Both the position numbers and the translations under genes were made by a program. The notes beneath the pieces are model-generated. The model did no database searches. It was not told where the DNA came from and saw only the letters and a program-made list of their open reading frames with translations. From Micrococcales bacterium (GTDB taxonomy: Bacteria > Actinomycetota > Actinomycetes > Actinomycetales > Dermatophilaceae), in assembly GCA_021287075.1 (NCBI GenBank), contig JAJTBD010000002.1, positions 186,001 through 250,000 on the forward strand: a stretch of 64,000 bases of DNA, written 5' to 3'. This document shows, one piece after another, positions 16,956-26,678 of the stretch (its first letter is position 1; every line of letters starts with the position of its first letter).

Positions 16956-17873
16956 CTAGCCAGGGCAGGGCACCCGGGTCAGACCCGGTGGGGCGGCCGG
17001 AAGCAGGTGGACCCTCATCTCGGCCGCGGTAAAGACCAACGCCAGCGTCTCGGTGTGGAGCTCGAACTCGTCGCCGCCGTCCCACTCGAAGGAGTAGACC
17101 CAGCCGGGCTGGGCGCTGCCACCAGCGGACCGCTCACCGCTCGTGACCACCCGCGCGCTTTCGAAGCCGAGGGCGACGATGGGAGTCTCCAGCGCATCCG
17201 CAGGCACCCACTCCGGATCGAAGTTGAAGAACAGCCGCAGGCAATCCGAGGTCTCGACCAGACCGAGGAACTCAGTGTCGTGGAGAGTGATCGGGACCTG
17301 GTCATCGGTCCAGAACTCATACGGCCCGACGCCGACGTGGATACCGCGCCCGGGGAGTCTGGAGACGCCGACGAACCGCGTGACAGCTGCTGTCCGACGG
17401 GGGCCCAACTCTTGACGGACGATCGCCTCGAGGTGGCCGCGTATCCCCACCAACGGGGGGCTGGGCTGGAGTTCTGATGTGCAGTCGGCGAGCAGCCGTG
17501 CAGCGTGGGTATCGAGGACGTGCGTGGACAGCACGCCGGCCAGCCAGGCCTGCAGGGAGTCGGCCGCGACATCATCGTCGCTCACAGGCGGGGACGAATG
17601 CGGCGGGAGCGCGGCGTCCGCTGCCTCCAGGGCCCGGAGAGCGGACCAGCTGATGAGCGGGCATCGGAGACAGCAACCCGCCACAGGCTGATCCCGGTCC
17701 TGGTGCTCGGCCTCATAGCGGCACTCGCTGCACAGAAGCTGATCGTTGTCCCAAGCCCCCACGTGCTCGGACCAAGGGTGGTGGCAGGCGGGGCAGTCAC
17801 CGCTCTCCTTGAGGAGCCGGCGCCGCCGCGAGGACGACGCACACTCCTGTCGTCGGCCGCGCCACCAGTTCAT
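16956..17873 (-). CDS. Hypothetical protein with N-terminal zinc-ribbon-like cysteines
   Basis: 305-aa protein I do not recognise. The N-terminus carries CPACHHPW and CSEC pairs plus CCLRC (within about residues 27-75), a probable zinc-binding module. It is followed by a helical linker and a C-terminal half rich in beta strands (VPITLHDTEFLGLVE, FNFDPEWVP, WVYSFEWDGGDEFELHTETLALVF). The ATG at 17873 is chosen because GGGAGGGTAG lies about 6 nt upstream; an in-frame start at 17909 is less likely. Base composition is visibly less GC-rich than neighbouring genes, and the gene is bracketed by 34-bp direct repeats, suggesting acquisition by transfer. Confidence 0.6.
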   Translation of the reverse strand: MNWWRGRRQECASSSRRRRLLKESGDCPACHHPWSEHVGAWDNDQLLCSECRYEAEHQDRDQPVAGCCLRCPLISWSALRALEAADAALPPHSSPPVSDDDVAADSLQAWLAGVLSTHVLDTHAARLLADCTSELQPSPPLVGIRGHLEAIVRQELGPRRTAAVTRFVGVSRLPGRGIHVGVGPYEFWTDDQVPITLHDTEFLGLVETSDCLRLFFNFDPEWVPADALETPIVALGFESARVVTSGERSAGGSAQPGWVYSFEWDGGDEFELHTETLALVFTAAEMRVHLLPAAPPGLTRVPCPG

Positions 17874-17946
17874 GTGCCTACCCTCCCGCACGGGAGTTGC
17901 TCGGCCCACTGGTTATTAGGAAGTCCCCGGCGAACGTTGGGGCCGC

Positions 17947-17980
17947 TTGCTGTTGTTATGGCAACCCCGATCGGTCCCAG
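17947..17980. repeat. 34-bp direct repeat, copy B
   Basis: Partner of 16806-16839 (29 of 34 identical, same orientation). It sits on the 5' side of the zinc-ribbon gene, so it might include promoter or attachment functions. Confidence 0.75.
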
Positions 17981-18027
17981 CGATGGCGAAGGCGCCACAC
18001 GGGACCGGCCCGAGACGAGGCACTGCC

Positions 18028-18783
<756 letters not shown>

Positions 18784-18823
18784 GTGTTTTCCCTTCGAGG
18801 TATGCCGTGTGCCCGGGTCAGTC

Positions 18824-19573
18824 TCACATCTGGGAGCCGGCTGCGTCCGGGTCCTCGAACCCGACGGGGCGGATGTGCTCCGGGTCGATCGCGATCCACG
18901 TCTGGTCGGCGTGCGCGAGGAGCCGGCCGTCCGCGGCATACAGGGCAGTGCCGGCATAGCGCTTGCGGCCGTCGGTGCCGCGCACCCAGCCGAGCACGAT
19001 GTGCTCCTCGCCGGTCTCGGGCATCGCGGCGAGCTCCATCGACATCTCGCCGAGGACGATCGCGTCCTCGCCGAAACCCAGGGCCCAGGCGCCCGGGCAG
19101 TCCAGTGCCGCCCAGACGTCCTCGACGGTGGCGTCGGCCGGCGTCCACACCGACGCGACGAGGCCCTTGTCGGCGCCCTCGACGACGCCGGGGAAGATGC
19201 GCAGCCCGTCACCGGGCTCGCGCGCCGGCCCGCACACATAACAGGTGGGGAAGGGGTGCGGGCCGGCGTGGTCGAAGGTCTCCTCGGCGCGGCCGGCGGC
19301 CTCGAGGGAGATGGGGGAGGGCACGTCATGGCTCGGCAGGTCGGCGATCGGGCGGCCCTCACCGACGAGGACCTCGCCATGGAAGACACGCACGATGCCG
19401 TCGTCGACCGACACGCTCATCTCCGTGTCGAGCGGCGGCGGGCTGCTGAGCCGGACCCGCACCAGCGGCTCGGTGGAGCTGGTGGGGACGAGGACGGCGA
19501 TGTGGCCGCTCACCCACCCACCGTTGCCGGAGTGGGGCGGACCGAGGTATCGGGAGGGCACGACGAAGCTCAC
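18824..19573 (-). CDS. Hotdog-fold/thioesterase-like protein
   Basis: 249-aa protein with two repeated half-domains and a central TCYVCGPAREPGDGLRIFPG signature, which occurs in actinobacterial hotdog-fold proteins annotated as thioesterase-like. It has no secretion signal, so it is cytoplasmic. The activity on acyl-CoA is inferred from the fold only. It is 40 nt upstream of the SDR gene, on the same strand. Confidence 0.65.
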   Translation of the reverse strand: MSFVVPSRYLGPPHSGNGGWVSGHIAVLVPTSSTEPLVRVRLSSPPPLDTEMSVSVDDGIVRVFHGEVLVGEGRPIADLPSHDVPSPISLEAAGRAEETFDHAGPHPFPTCYVCGPAREPGDGLRIFPGVVEGADKGLVASVWTPADATVEDVWAALDCPGAWALGFGEDAIVLGEMSMELAAMPETGEEHIVLGWVRGTDGRKRYAGTALYAADGRLLAHADQTWIAIDPEHIRPVGFEDPDAAGSQM

Positions 19574-19612
19574 TGTCCGAACCTATCGGGCCAAGCCCGG
19601 ATACTGGTGGGC

Positions 19613-20011
19613 ATGAGTGACGCGGCAGACAGTGGCGAGGGCCTCACCGAGGACGAGATGCGCGAGATCGCGACGGTGTGCTTCGAGCTCGCGCGGACCG
19701 GCGACGCGGAGCGGCTGCCGCTCTATGTCGACCACGGACTGCCGGTGAACCTCACGGACGGCGACGGCAACACGATCCTGATGCTTGCGGCATACCACGG
19801 GCATGTCGACCTGGTGCGCGCCCTGGTGGAGCGGGGCGCGGACGTCGACCGGCTCAACGACCGTGGGCAGTCACCGCTCGCGGGTGCCTTCTTCAAGGGC
19901 GAGGACGAGGTCGCGCAGGTGCTCATCGAGGCCGGCGCCGACCTCGACAACGGCACCCCGAGCGCCCGTGACGCCGCCGTCATCTTCGGACGCACCGACC
20001 TGCTGCCGTGA
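19613..20011 (+). CDS. Ankyrin-repeat protein
   Basis: 132-aa protein made of about three ankyrin repeats (DGNTILMLAAYHGHVDLVRALVERGADVDR, GQSPLAGAFFKGEDEVAQVLIEAGADLD split by their usual turns). Small bacterial ankyrin proteins act as protein-binding scaffolds, and some protect catalase or inhibit partners; no partner is visible here. It shares a GTGA overlap with the downstream transporter. Contains one dispersed-repeat copy in frame (19788-19795). Confidence 0.85.
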   Translation: MSDAADSGEGLTEDEMREIATVCFELARTGDAERLPLYVDHGLPVNLTDGDGNTILMLAAYHGHVDLVRALVERGADVDRLNDRGQSPLAGAFFKGEDEVAQVLIEAGADLDNGTPSARDAAVIFGRTDLLP

Positions 20012-21237
20012 CCGACCCCGTCCCACCTGCTGCGGGGGAGCCGGGGGAGGAGTCGGCCATCCGGCTGCTCCGCCGCATCGCCGTTCCCGCCTTCGGGCCG
20101 ACGATGCTCGCCGCGGCGGGCCAGGCCGCAGCCCTGCCCGTGCTGCCGCTCATGGCGCGCGAGCTCGGCGCCAGCGCGCAGACGGCCTCGCTCGTCGTCG
20201 CCGCCATGGGCATCGGGCAGGTCGTCGCCGCGCTGCCGGCCGGCGCACTCGTCGCCCGGGTGGGCGAGCGGCGTGCCCTGATCGGCTCCGCGCTCCTGGA
20301 GGCCGTGGCCATGGTGGTGGCCCTCGTCGCCGGCAGCGTCGCAGTGCTCACCCTCGCCGCCGTGCTCTTCGGCATGACCTTCGCCGTCTTCACGATCGCC
20401 CGGCAGGCCTTCCTCATGGACCTCGTGCCGGTGTCGATGCGGGCGCGGGCGATGTCGACCCTCGGCGGCATGCTGCGCATCGGCTTTGTCGCCGGGCCCT
20501 TCGCAGCAGCGGCCGCCACGAGCGTGTGGGGGACCGGTGCGGCATTCGCCGTGGGGGCGGCGGGCGCGCTGGGCGCCGCCCTCCTCGTCCTGGTCACCCC
20601 CGACCTCACCGCGGGCCACAGCGAGAGCGTCCCCGGCACGGCCACGGTGTCGCTGCGCTCGGTCATCTCCGCAAACCGGCTGGTGCTCTCCACCGTCGGG
20701 CTCGGCGTGCTGGCGCTCGCGGCGGCCAGGGCGGTGCGCATGACGCTGCTGCCCCTGTGGGCCGACTCCATCGGCCTCGACGCGGCGACGCTCTCCCTCA
20801 TCGTCGGGGTCTCGATGGTCCTGGAGGTGCTGCTGTTCTATCCGTCCGGCTCGGTGATGGACCGGCACGGCCGGGTCTGGATCGTCGTGCCCTGCCTGCT
20901 GCTCCTCGGGGCCGGCTTCGCGCTGCTCCCGCTGACCCACTCGGTCCTGGCCCTCACCGGCGTCGCCGTCCTCATGGGCATCGGCAACGGACTGGGCTCC
21001 GGCATCGTGATGACGCTGGGCTCGGACGCCGCGCCTTCGGCCGGGCGGGCCCAGTTCCTCGGGGCCTTCCGGCTGGGTGCCGACCTCGGCACCTCGCTCG
21101 GGCCCCTGCTCGTCAGCGCCGTCACCGCCGCCGCCTCGCTCGCCGCGGCCTGTCTCGCCATGGCGGGTGTGTGCGCCGCCGGTGCAGCCTGGCTCGGCCG
21201 GTGGGTGCCGCGCTTCGACCCGCGCAGGCGCGCTTAG
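20008..21237 (+). CDS. MFS transporter
   Basis: 409-aa major facilitator with about 12 transmembrane helices and a motif-A-like loop GALVARVGERRAL between helices 2 and 3; a second appears near SVMDRHGRVW. Drug/metabolite efflux is typical of the family, substrate unknown. Its GTG start overlaps the ankyrin stop. Confidence 0.85.
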   Translation: MTDPVPPAAGEPGEESAIRLLRRIAVPAFGPTMLAAAGQAAALPVLPLMARELGASAQTASLVVAAMGIGQVVAALPAGALVARVGERRALIGSALLEAVAMVVALVAGSVAVLTLAAVLFGMTFAVFTIARQAFLMDLVPVSMRARAMSTLGGMLRIGFVAGPFAAAAATSVWGTGAAFAVGAAGALGAALLVLVTPDLTAGHSESVPGTATVSLRSVISANRLVLSTVGLGVLALAAARAVRMTLLPLWADSIGLDAATLSLIVGVSMVLEVLLFYPSGSVMDRHGRVWIVVPCLLLLGAGFALLPLTHSVLALTGVAVLMGIGNGLGSGIVMTLGSDAAPSAGRAQFLGAFRLGADLGTSLGPLLVSAVTAAASLAAACLAMAGVCAAGAAWLGRWVPRFDPRRRA

Positions 21238-21284
21238 CCCCAGCGTGCGCCACTGGGGCGCACCGGGTATGCCGCGCGCGCCGG

Positions 21285-22121
21285 TCAGCGGGGGCCGACG
21301 GCGCTCAGCGCGGTGACGAGCGCCGAGGTCTCGGCGGCGTCGAGGGTGCGGTCGGGGTCGTTGATGATCTCGGTCTCGAGCCAGGCGTTGCCGCTGAAGA
21401 CGGCCGCGCCGTGGCTGCCGCTGCCACGCGTCTGGAGCCCGACCGGCCCGCGCGCCACGTAGCCGCCCTTGCGTTTGCCCTCCGCCTGGAAGTCGGCCCG
21501 CTTGAGCGACATCACCCGGGCGGCGTCCTGGCCGCCCACCGTCTGGGCGGTGGCCATGAGCAGACGGGGGCTGGCGCCGGCGTCCTGGAGGTCGACATCG
21601 TCCTCGGCATAGAAGGAGCGCTGGCCGGTCATGGTGAAGGTCAGGTGGGGTGTCTTGGACTTCTGGAGGCGGGCGGCCTGGGCGCCCATCTGGGCGGCCA
21701 GGTCCGTCGAGCCGGTCACGCCGAGCTGGCCGAGCAGGTCGGGCAGGCCGATGGCGGTCAGCGCCGGTGAGGACAGCTCGGCGTCGGTGAGCAGCCGCCA
21801 CGTGCCGATGCGCTCCGGGAGGCGCCCGCCGGCGGCGGGAGTCGCCTTGCCGGTGGCGGGGCTGGGCGCCGCGCTGGTGGAGGCACTGGTCGGGGCGCTC
21901 GACGCGACGGTGCTCGAGGTCGTGGGGCTGGGCGCCGCGCTGGTGGAGGCACTGGTCGGCGCGCTCGTCCCGGAGGCCGGCGCGCTCGACGTGACGGTGC
22001 TCGAGGTCGCGGTGCCGGTGCCAGGCTGGGCCGAGTCGCCTGAGCCGCAGGCCGCCAGCGTGGCGGCGCAGCAGACGACGAGCAGGCCGCGCATGGCTGA
22101 CCTGTGCTGATGAGTCGACAT
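21285..22121 (-). CDS. Secreted lipoprotein with Ser/Thr/Ala-rich linker
   Basis: 278-aa protein with a lipoprotein signal peptide ending in the lipobox LAAC (about residue 28), so it is anchored to the outer face of the membrane. A low-complexity Ser/Thr/Ala/Pro linker (about 30-90) follows, then a globular domain of unknown function (GRLPERIGTWRLLTDAELSSPAL onward). AAGGGGGA precedes the ATG. The linker contains a near-perfect 44-nt DNA repeat. Confidence 0.75.
   Translation of the reverse strand: MSTHQHRSAMRGLLVVCCAATLAACGSGDSAQPGTGTATSSTVTSSAPASGTSAPTSASTSAAPSPTTSSTVASSAPTSASTSAAPSPATGKATPAAGGRLPERIGTWRLLTDAELSSPALTAIGLPDLLGQLGVTGSTDLAAQMGAQAARLQKSKTPHLTFTMTGQRSFYAEDDVDLQDAGASPRLLMATAQTVGGQDAARVMSLKRADFQAEGKRKGGYVARGPVGLQTRGSGSHGAAVFSGNAWLETEIINDPDRTLDAAETSALVTALSAVGPR
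21858..21967. repeat. 44-nt in-frame repeat inside the lipoprotein linker
   Basis: 21858-21901 and 21924-21967 are identical at 43 of 44 positions, offset by 66 nt (22 codons). It encodes the repeated APTSASTSAAPSP-type linker and could change length by slippage or recombination. Confidence 0.8.
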
Positions 22122-22206
22122 GATGATTCCCCCTTGTGCAGGAGTCTGGTGGTTTGGGCGGTGCGCGGCAACCGCGTCCGGGCTCCGGGGGTGAGAAGGT
22201 ATCCCC

Positions 22207-22896
22207 GTGACGGACCTCATCGACACCACCGAGATGTACCTGCGCACCATCTTCGAGCTCGAGGAAGAGGGCATCCCGGCCCTGCGCGCCCGCATCGCCG
22301 AGCGGCTCGGCCACTCCGGCCCCACCGTGTCGCAGACCATCGCCCGCATGGAGCGCGACGGCCTGGTCTCGCTCGCCGGGGACCGCCACCTCGAGCTGTC
22401 CGACGAGGGGCGCACGCTCGCGACTCGCGTCATGCGCAAGCACCGGCTCGCCGAGCGACTCCTCACCGACGTGATCGGCCTCGACTGGGAATACGTCCAC
22501 GATGAGGCCTGCCGCTGGGAGCACGTCATCTCCGAGCGCGTGGAGCGACGCCTGGTGCAGCTGCTGCCCGAGCACCGTGTCTCGCCCTATGGCAACCCGA
22601 TCCCCGGCCTGGAGGAGCTGGGCGTCGAGCCGGCCGACGCCAGCCTCATCGGGCTCGGCACCCTGACGGCCTTCGCGACCGACGAGGGCGCGCGGGTGCG
22701 CATCGAGCGCATCGGGGAGCCCGTGCAGGTGGAGCCGGAGAGTCTGGCGCTGCTCACCGAGACGGGGCTGCGCCCCGGCGCGGAGGTGACCGTGCGTCGG
22801 GACGGCAGCCGCGTGCTGGCCTCGGTCGACGGCGCGGGCAGCGGTGTCTCGCTCCCGGTGGACGTCGCGGTCCACGTCTTCGCCCGGCGCCTCTGA
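22207..22896 (+). CDS. DtxR/IdeR-family metal-dependent repressor
   Basis: 229-aa metalloregulator: N-terminal winged helix (about 1-70), dimerisation domain with metal ligands visible in [11 protein letters not shown] (His/Glu), [11 protein letters not shown] (Cys/Glu/His) and Met at the N-terminus (TEMYLRTI), then a C-terminal SH3-like domain (about 150-229). It controls iron or manganese homeostasis genes; the length and Cys ligand fit IdeR/DtxR better than MntR. The start is GTG. Confidence 0.92.
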   Translation: MTDLIDTTEMYLRTIFELEEEGIPALRARIAERLGHSGPTVSQTIARMERDGLVSLAGDRHLELSDEGRTLATRVMRKHRLAERLLTDVIGLDWEYVHDEACRWEHVISERVERRLVQLLPEHRVSPYGNPIPGLEELGVEPADASLIGLGTLTAFATDEGARVRIERIGEPVQVEPESLALLTETGLRPGAEVTVRRDGSRVLASVDGAGSGVSLPVDVAVHVFARRL

Positions 22897-22974
22897 GCCC
22901 CGGCCGTCGTGACCTCAATGTGACATTGGCGGTCTCCGTGTGTACGTTGGATGGGCTGTCCTTCCCCAGAGGGC

Positions 22975-23150
22975 AGCTCTTGACGGTCGACGCCTAGTCC
23001 TGCCATGACCGACAAGACCCGCACTTTTCCGCTGGCAGGAGCGGGGGACCCACTTCCGGGTCGTCGCGAGACGGCCCTTGGGGTGAAGTCCGGACCACCG
23101 GCCTCGCGTCGGCTCCGGACCGGGTGACCTCCACCCGAACCCGACAGCTC
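22975..23150 (+). promoter_or_regulatory. Cyclic di-AMP riboswitch (ydaO-yuaA type)
   Basis: The 280-bp leader of the NlpC/P60 gene contains the conserved ydaO blocks in order: GACCCGCACTTTTCCGCTGG, then CAGGAGCGGGGGACCCA, then TTGGGGTGAA. Pairing segments lie between them. This RNA class precedes cell-wall hydrolase genes in Actinobacteria and turns expression off when c-di-AMP is high. Exact ends are approximate. Confidence 0.88.
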
Positions 23151-23176
23151 ACCTCGTAGGCGCAGGAGGAATCTCG

Positions 23177-24148
23177 TTGAGCCATAACGCTTCCGGCCGC
23201 CACCGCTCCACCGGCCGTTTCAACCCCCTGTCCGAGATCGCCGGCCTGGTCGCCGAGTCCGCGTCGCCCGCGGTCAAGACCACCGCCGTGCTGGCCGCCT
23301 CTGGTGGTCTCGTCGCCGCCTTCGCTCTGCCGGCGCAGGCCGACGAGGCCAAGGACGCCACCGCCGCCCGCACCGCGGTCTCCGCGCCGGCCCGTCCGGC
23401 TGCCGAGCCCGCGGCCGCGCCCGCAGCCCCGGCCGTGTCCGCGCCCAAGGCGGCCGCCAAGGCCAGCCCGATGGCCTTCGGCCTGACCGGCTTCACCGCA
23501 ACGGCCAAGCCGAAGCCCAAGCCCAAGCCGGTCGTCACGCCCGAGCCGGAGCAGGCGCAGGAGCAGGAGAGCGCCAGCGAGACCGAGACGCCGCCCCAGG
23601 ACAGCGCCAGCGAGTCCGAGACGCCCCGCGAGGAGCGCGCGGCCAGCCGCAGCACGCGTCGCACCAGCCCCTCCTCGAGCGCGACGGCCACCCAGTCGAG
23701 CTCCAGCGAGTCCTCGGCCTCCTCCTCGTCCTCGGAGGCCTCCGGCACGGGCTCCTCGTCGGCCTCCTCGTCGGCGCAGACGCCCAAGCCCACCAGCACC
23801 CCCGAGAGCAAGCCCGCCTCCGGCGGCGTCCTCTCGATCGCGGCGAGCCTGTCGGGCATCTACTACGTCTATGGCGGCACGACCACCGCGGGCTTCGACT
23901 GCTCGGGCTTCACGTCCTATGTCTTCCGCCAGGTGGGCGTCAGCCTGCCGCGGACCGCGGAGCAGCAGCGCCAGGCCGTCACGCCGGTGTCCAACCCCCA
24001 GCCGGGCGACCTGGTCTTCTTCGGCTCGCCGGCCTACCACGTGGGCATCTACGCCGGGAACGGCATGATGTACGACTCGCCCCGCTCGGGCAAGACCACG
24101 GGCCTGCACAAGATCTGGTCCTCCAACGTGACCTACGGGCGCCCCTGA
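23177..24148 (+). CDS. Secreted NlpC/P60 peptidoglycan endopeptidase
   Basis: 323-aa cell-wall hydrolase. It has a long signal peptide ending near ALPAQA (about 55), an extended Pro/Lys/Ser/Glu-rich spacer (about 60-210), and a C-terminal NlpC/P60 domain with catalytic Cys in FDCSGF and His in YHVGIYAG. The third polar position falls in MMYDSP. The start is TTG, supported by AGGAGGAA 5-6 nt upstream. Expression is probably set by the c-di-AMP riboswitch in the leader; a hairpin terminator follows. Confidence 0.92.
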   Translation: MSHNASGRHRSTGRFNPLSEIAGLVAESASPAVKTTAVLAASGGLVAAFALPAQADEAKDATAARTAVSAPARPAAEPAAAPAAPAVSAPKAAAKASPMAFGLTGFTATAKPKPKPKPVVTPEPEQAQEQESASETETPPQDSASESETPREERAASRSTRRTSPSSSATATQSSSSESSASSSSSEASGTGSSSASSSAQTPKPTSTPESKPASGGVLSIAASLSGIYYVYGGTTTAGFDCSGFTSYVFRQVGVSLPRTAEQQRQAVTPVSNPQPGDLVFFGSPAYHVGIYAGNGMMYDSPRSGKTTGLHKIWSSNVTYGRP

Positions 24149-24162
24149 CCGGGTGCCGCACC

Positions 24163-24196
24163 GAGGGGCCCGTCGCGCGCTGCGCACGGGCCCCTC
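24163..24196 (+). terminator. Hairpin after the NlpC/P60 gene
   Basis: Perfect 11-bp arms GAGGGGCCCGT (24163-24173) and ACGGGCCCCTC (24186-24196) with a 12-nt loop lie 15 nt beyond the stop, followed by CCATTG. Confidence 0.75.
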
Positions 24197-24228
24197 TCCA
24201 TTGCCCCGACATGTGCTGAGATGGAGCC

Positions 24229-24942
24229 ATGACCGACCGACCCATCGAGATCGACGTCTGGTCGGACGTCACCTGCCCGTGGTGCTACCTCGGCAAACGC
24301 CGTCTGGAGCGCGCCATCGCCGACTTCGCCCGACCCTCGGCAGTGACCGTCCGCTATCGCGCGTTCATGCGCCAGCCCGACCTGCCGGCCGGGGCTGGCG
24401 GGAGCGTCATCGAGGCGATCGCCGACCGCACCGGGATGTCGATGGAGCAGGCCAGCGCGGTCTCCGAGCGGGCCGCGATCGCCGGCCGCCCCGACGGTCT
24501 GCGGATCTCGCCCGCCACCCAGGTCTCGGCCAACTCGCGCGACGCCCACCGCCTGGTGGCGCTGGCATGGCAGATGGGTGGGATGGCCCTCCAGTCCGCC
24601 GTGCTGGAGCGGCTCTTCAGCGCCCACTTCGCCGAGGGCAAGGTCATCGACGACCCCTCCGTGCTCGCCCGTCTCGCCGGTGAGGCGGGGCTCGACGACG
24701 GCACCGTCCGCCGGGCGCTGGCCGGCGACGAGTTCGGCGAGCAGGTCGACGCCGACATCGCCGAGGCGGCCGCCCTCGAGATGGACGAGGTGCCCTTCTT
24801 CGTCGCCAACGGCACCTATGCCGTCGTCGGCGCGCAGCCGGAGGAGGTCTATGCCGAGCTGCTCGCCCGCGCCGGCTCCGACGAGGACGAGGACTCCACC
24901 GCGGCCTCGCCGACAGCCGCGGTCTCGACCGTCCAGGACTGA
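24229..24942 (+). CDS. DsbA-family (FrnE-like) oxidoreductase
   Basis: 237-aa thioredoxin-fold protein with the redox motif CPWC (about 17-20) after the first strand, a helical insert, and the cis-Pro loop DEVPFFVANG (about 185-195). There is no signal peptide, so it acts in the cytoplasm like FrnE. The acidic low-complexity tail EDEDS is unusual but common in this group. Confidence 0.92.
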   Translation: MTDRPIEIDVWSDVTCPWCYLGKRRLERAIADFARPSAVTVRYRAFMRQPDLPAGAGGSVIEAIADRTGMSMEQASAVSERAAIAGRPDGLRISPATQVSANSRDAHRLVALAWQMGGMALQSAVLERLFSAHFAEGKVIDDPSVLARLAGEAGLDDGTVRRALAGDEFGEQVDADIAEAAALEMDEVPFFVANGTYAVVGAQPEEVYAELLARAGSDEDEDSTAASPTAAVSTVQD

Positions 24943-24950
24943 GGGCGCGC

Positions 24951-25472
24951 TCAGCCGGCCAGGCGCGCCTCGAACAGCTCGAGCAGCTCCTCGCTGAACA
25001 GCACGAAGCGCACGAGGTCGACGCCGCCGCGCTCCGCGAGGTCGGCACGCACCGCCTCGGTGGCGATCCGGGCCACGTCTGCGCCAGCCCACCCATAGAC
25101 CCCGGCGCTGATGGCGGGGAAGGCGACAGACGCAGCCCCGACCTCTCTCGCGACCGCCAGCGACGATGTGAAGCAGCGCGCCAGATCGGCCGGATCCGTC
25201 TGTCCCGCATGCCGATTGGGGCCGACGGTGTGGATGACGAAGTCGCAGGGCAGCCGCCCAGCGCCTGTCGCCACGGCGTCGCCCACGGGCAGGCCGTCGC
25301 GCAGCGAGCCGGCCCGCAGCGCGCGGCACTCCTCGAGCAGCCGGGGGCCGGCGGCCCGGTGGATCGCGCCGTCGACGCCGCCGCCACCGAGCAGGCCGGA
25401 GTTGGCGGCATTGACGATCGCGTCGACCCGCTGGGTGGTGATGTCGCCGCGGACCGCCTCGATCGTGCTCAT
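24951..25472 (-). CDS. Macrodomain protein, O-acetyl-ADP-ribose deacetylase type
   Basis: 173-aa YmdB/MacroD-like single macrodomain. ADP-ribose-binding signatures are VDAIVNAANSGLLGGGGVDGAIH (read in two parts: NAANS and GGGGVDGAI), DFVIHTVGP and FPAISAGVYGW. It removes ADP-ribose or O-acetyl-ADP-ribose. Convergent with the DsbA-like gene, only 8 nt between stops. Confidence 0.93.
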   Translation of the reverse strand: MSTIEAVRGDITTQRVDAIVNAANSGLLGGGGVDGAIHRAAGPRLLEECRALRAGSLRDGLPVGDAVATGAGRLPCDFVIHTVGPNRHAGQTDPADLARCFTSSLAVAREVGAASVAFPAISAGVYGWAGADVARIATEAVRADLAERGGVDLVRFVLFSEELLELFEARLAG

Positions 25473-25687
25473 GCCCCGAGACTAGGCCGCTGGCCGCCAC
25501 GCGAGCGTCGAGGCGGCCGCTGCCGGCGGCATACTTCCCCGATGCCCCGTTCACCCCAAGGGAGGGGATCGGCACAGGTCAACGACTTAAGTCGCACACC
25601 CCGTTATCGTTCTGTTACGGTCTTTGGAACGTCTCAAGAAGCGGGGCGCACTGCATGATCCGAGACCCTCGAACGAAGGAGCAGGAC

Positions 25688-26593
25688 GTGAACACCTCGC
25701 AGGAGCAGCTGGACCGCCTCTACAGCGCGACCGTCGTCGACGAGAGCGGCGACAAGGTCGGCAGCGTTTCGCAGATCTACCTGGACGACAACACCGACCA
25801 GCCGCGCTGGGCGACCGTCAACACCGGGTTCTTCGGCACTCGCTCGACCTTCGTGCCTCTGGACCGGGCCGACGTGTCTGATGACACCATCCGCGTCCCG
25901 TTCTCCAAGGACTTCATCAAGGACGCTCCCAACATCGACGACGATGGCCACATCGACGACGCCCAGCAGCAGGAGCTCTACCGCTACTACAGCATGGACG
26001 ACACCGCGTCCTACGACGACCGTGACCGCGTCGCCGCTGGTGGCGTCGGCGGTGTCGACCGCGACCGCAATGTCGATGTCGACCGTGACCGCGACGTGGA
26101 TGTCGACCGCGACCGCGACATCGAGGGCGACTCCGTCGTCCGTCGCGAGGAGGAGCTCAACGTCGGCAAGGAGCGCGTCGAGACCGGCAAGGTCCGCCTG
26201 CGCAAGCACGTCGTCACCGAGCAGAAGACCGTGACCGTCCCCGTCGAGCGCGAGGAGGTCGAGGTCGTCCGCGAGCCGATCGCCGACGGTGACCGCGACC
26301 GCGGCGGCCGCCTGGGCGAGGACGAGACCGAGGTGACCCTCACCGAGGAGCGCCCGGTCATCGACAAGGAGGTCGTCGACAAGGAGCGCGTCGGCCTCGA
26401 CAAGCGCACCGTCCAGGAGGAGCAGCAGGTCAACGCCGACGTGCAGCGCGAGGAGGTCGAGATCGAGCGCGACGGCAATGTCCGCGGTGACCGCGACTTC
26501 GACCGCGACGGCAACGTCGAGGACAACCGCAGCCTCAAGGACAAGGCCAAGGACGCGCTCGACCGCGACAACGACGGCAAGATCGGCCGCTGA
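25688..26593 (+). CDS. PRC-barrel / DUF2382 stress-response protein
   Basis: 301-aa acidic protein: an N-terminal PRC-barrel domain (about 1-95, SATVVDESGDKVGSVSQIYLDD onward), a repetitive DVDRDRDVDVDRDRD linker, and a C-terminal DUF2382 domain (REEELNVGKERVETGKVRLRK). Members are linked to general stress in Actinobacteria and Deinococcus. The GTG at 25688 is preferred because AAGGAG lies 7 nt upstream; an in-frame ATG at 25655 would place that Shine-Dalgarno inside the gene. The linker is repetitive at DNA level too. Confidence 0.85.
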   Translation: MNTSQEQLDRLYSATVVDESGDKVGSVSQIYLDDNTDQPRWATVNTGFFGTRSTFVPLDRADVSDDTIRVPFSKDFIKDAPNIDDDGHIDDAQQQELYRYYSMDDTASYDDRDRVAAGGVGGVDRDRNVDVDRDRDVDVDRDRDIEGDSVVRREEELNVGKERVETGKVRLRKHVVTEQKTVTVPVEREEVEVVREPIADGDRDRGGRLGEDETEVTLTEERPVIDKEVVDKERVGLDKRTVQEEQQVNADVQREEVEIERDGNVRGDRDFDRDGNVEDNRSLKDKAKDALDRDNDGKIGR

Positions 26594-26619
26594 CCCCAGC
26601 ACTGATCAGCTCGAGAGAG

Positions 26620-26654
26620 CAGGCGCCCCGACACTCCTGGTGCCGGGGCGCCTG
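26620..26654 (+). terminator. Hairpin after the DUF2382 gene
   Basis: CAGGCGCCCCG (26620-26630) pairs perfectly with CGGGGCGCCTG (26644-26654), 13-nt loop, 26 nt after the stop and between convergent genes. Confidence 0.7.
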
Positions 26655-26678
26655 TCTGTCCCCCGGCTGGTCCGGGGA

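Noticed and set aside
19723..22875. Very long minus-strand open frame (about 1050 codons) and similar ones at 54894-58154 (minus) and 9278-11710 (plus)
   Set aside because: They run antisense to clear genes and have His/Gly/Arg-rich, domain-free sequence, the usual shadow frames of 70% GC DNA.
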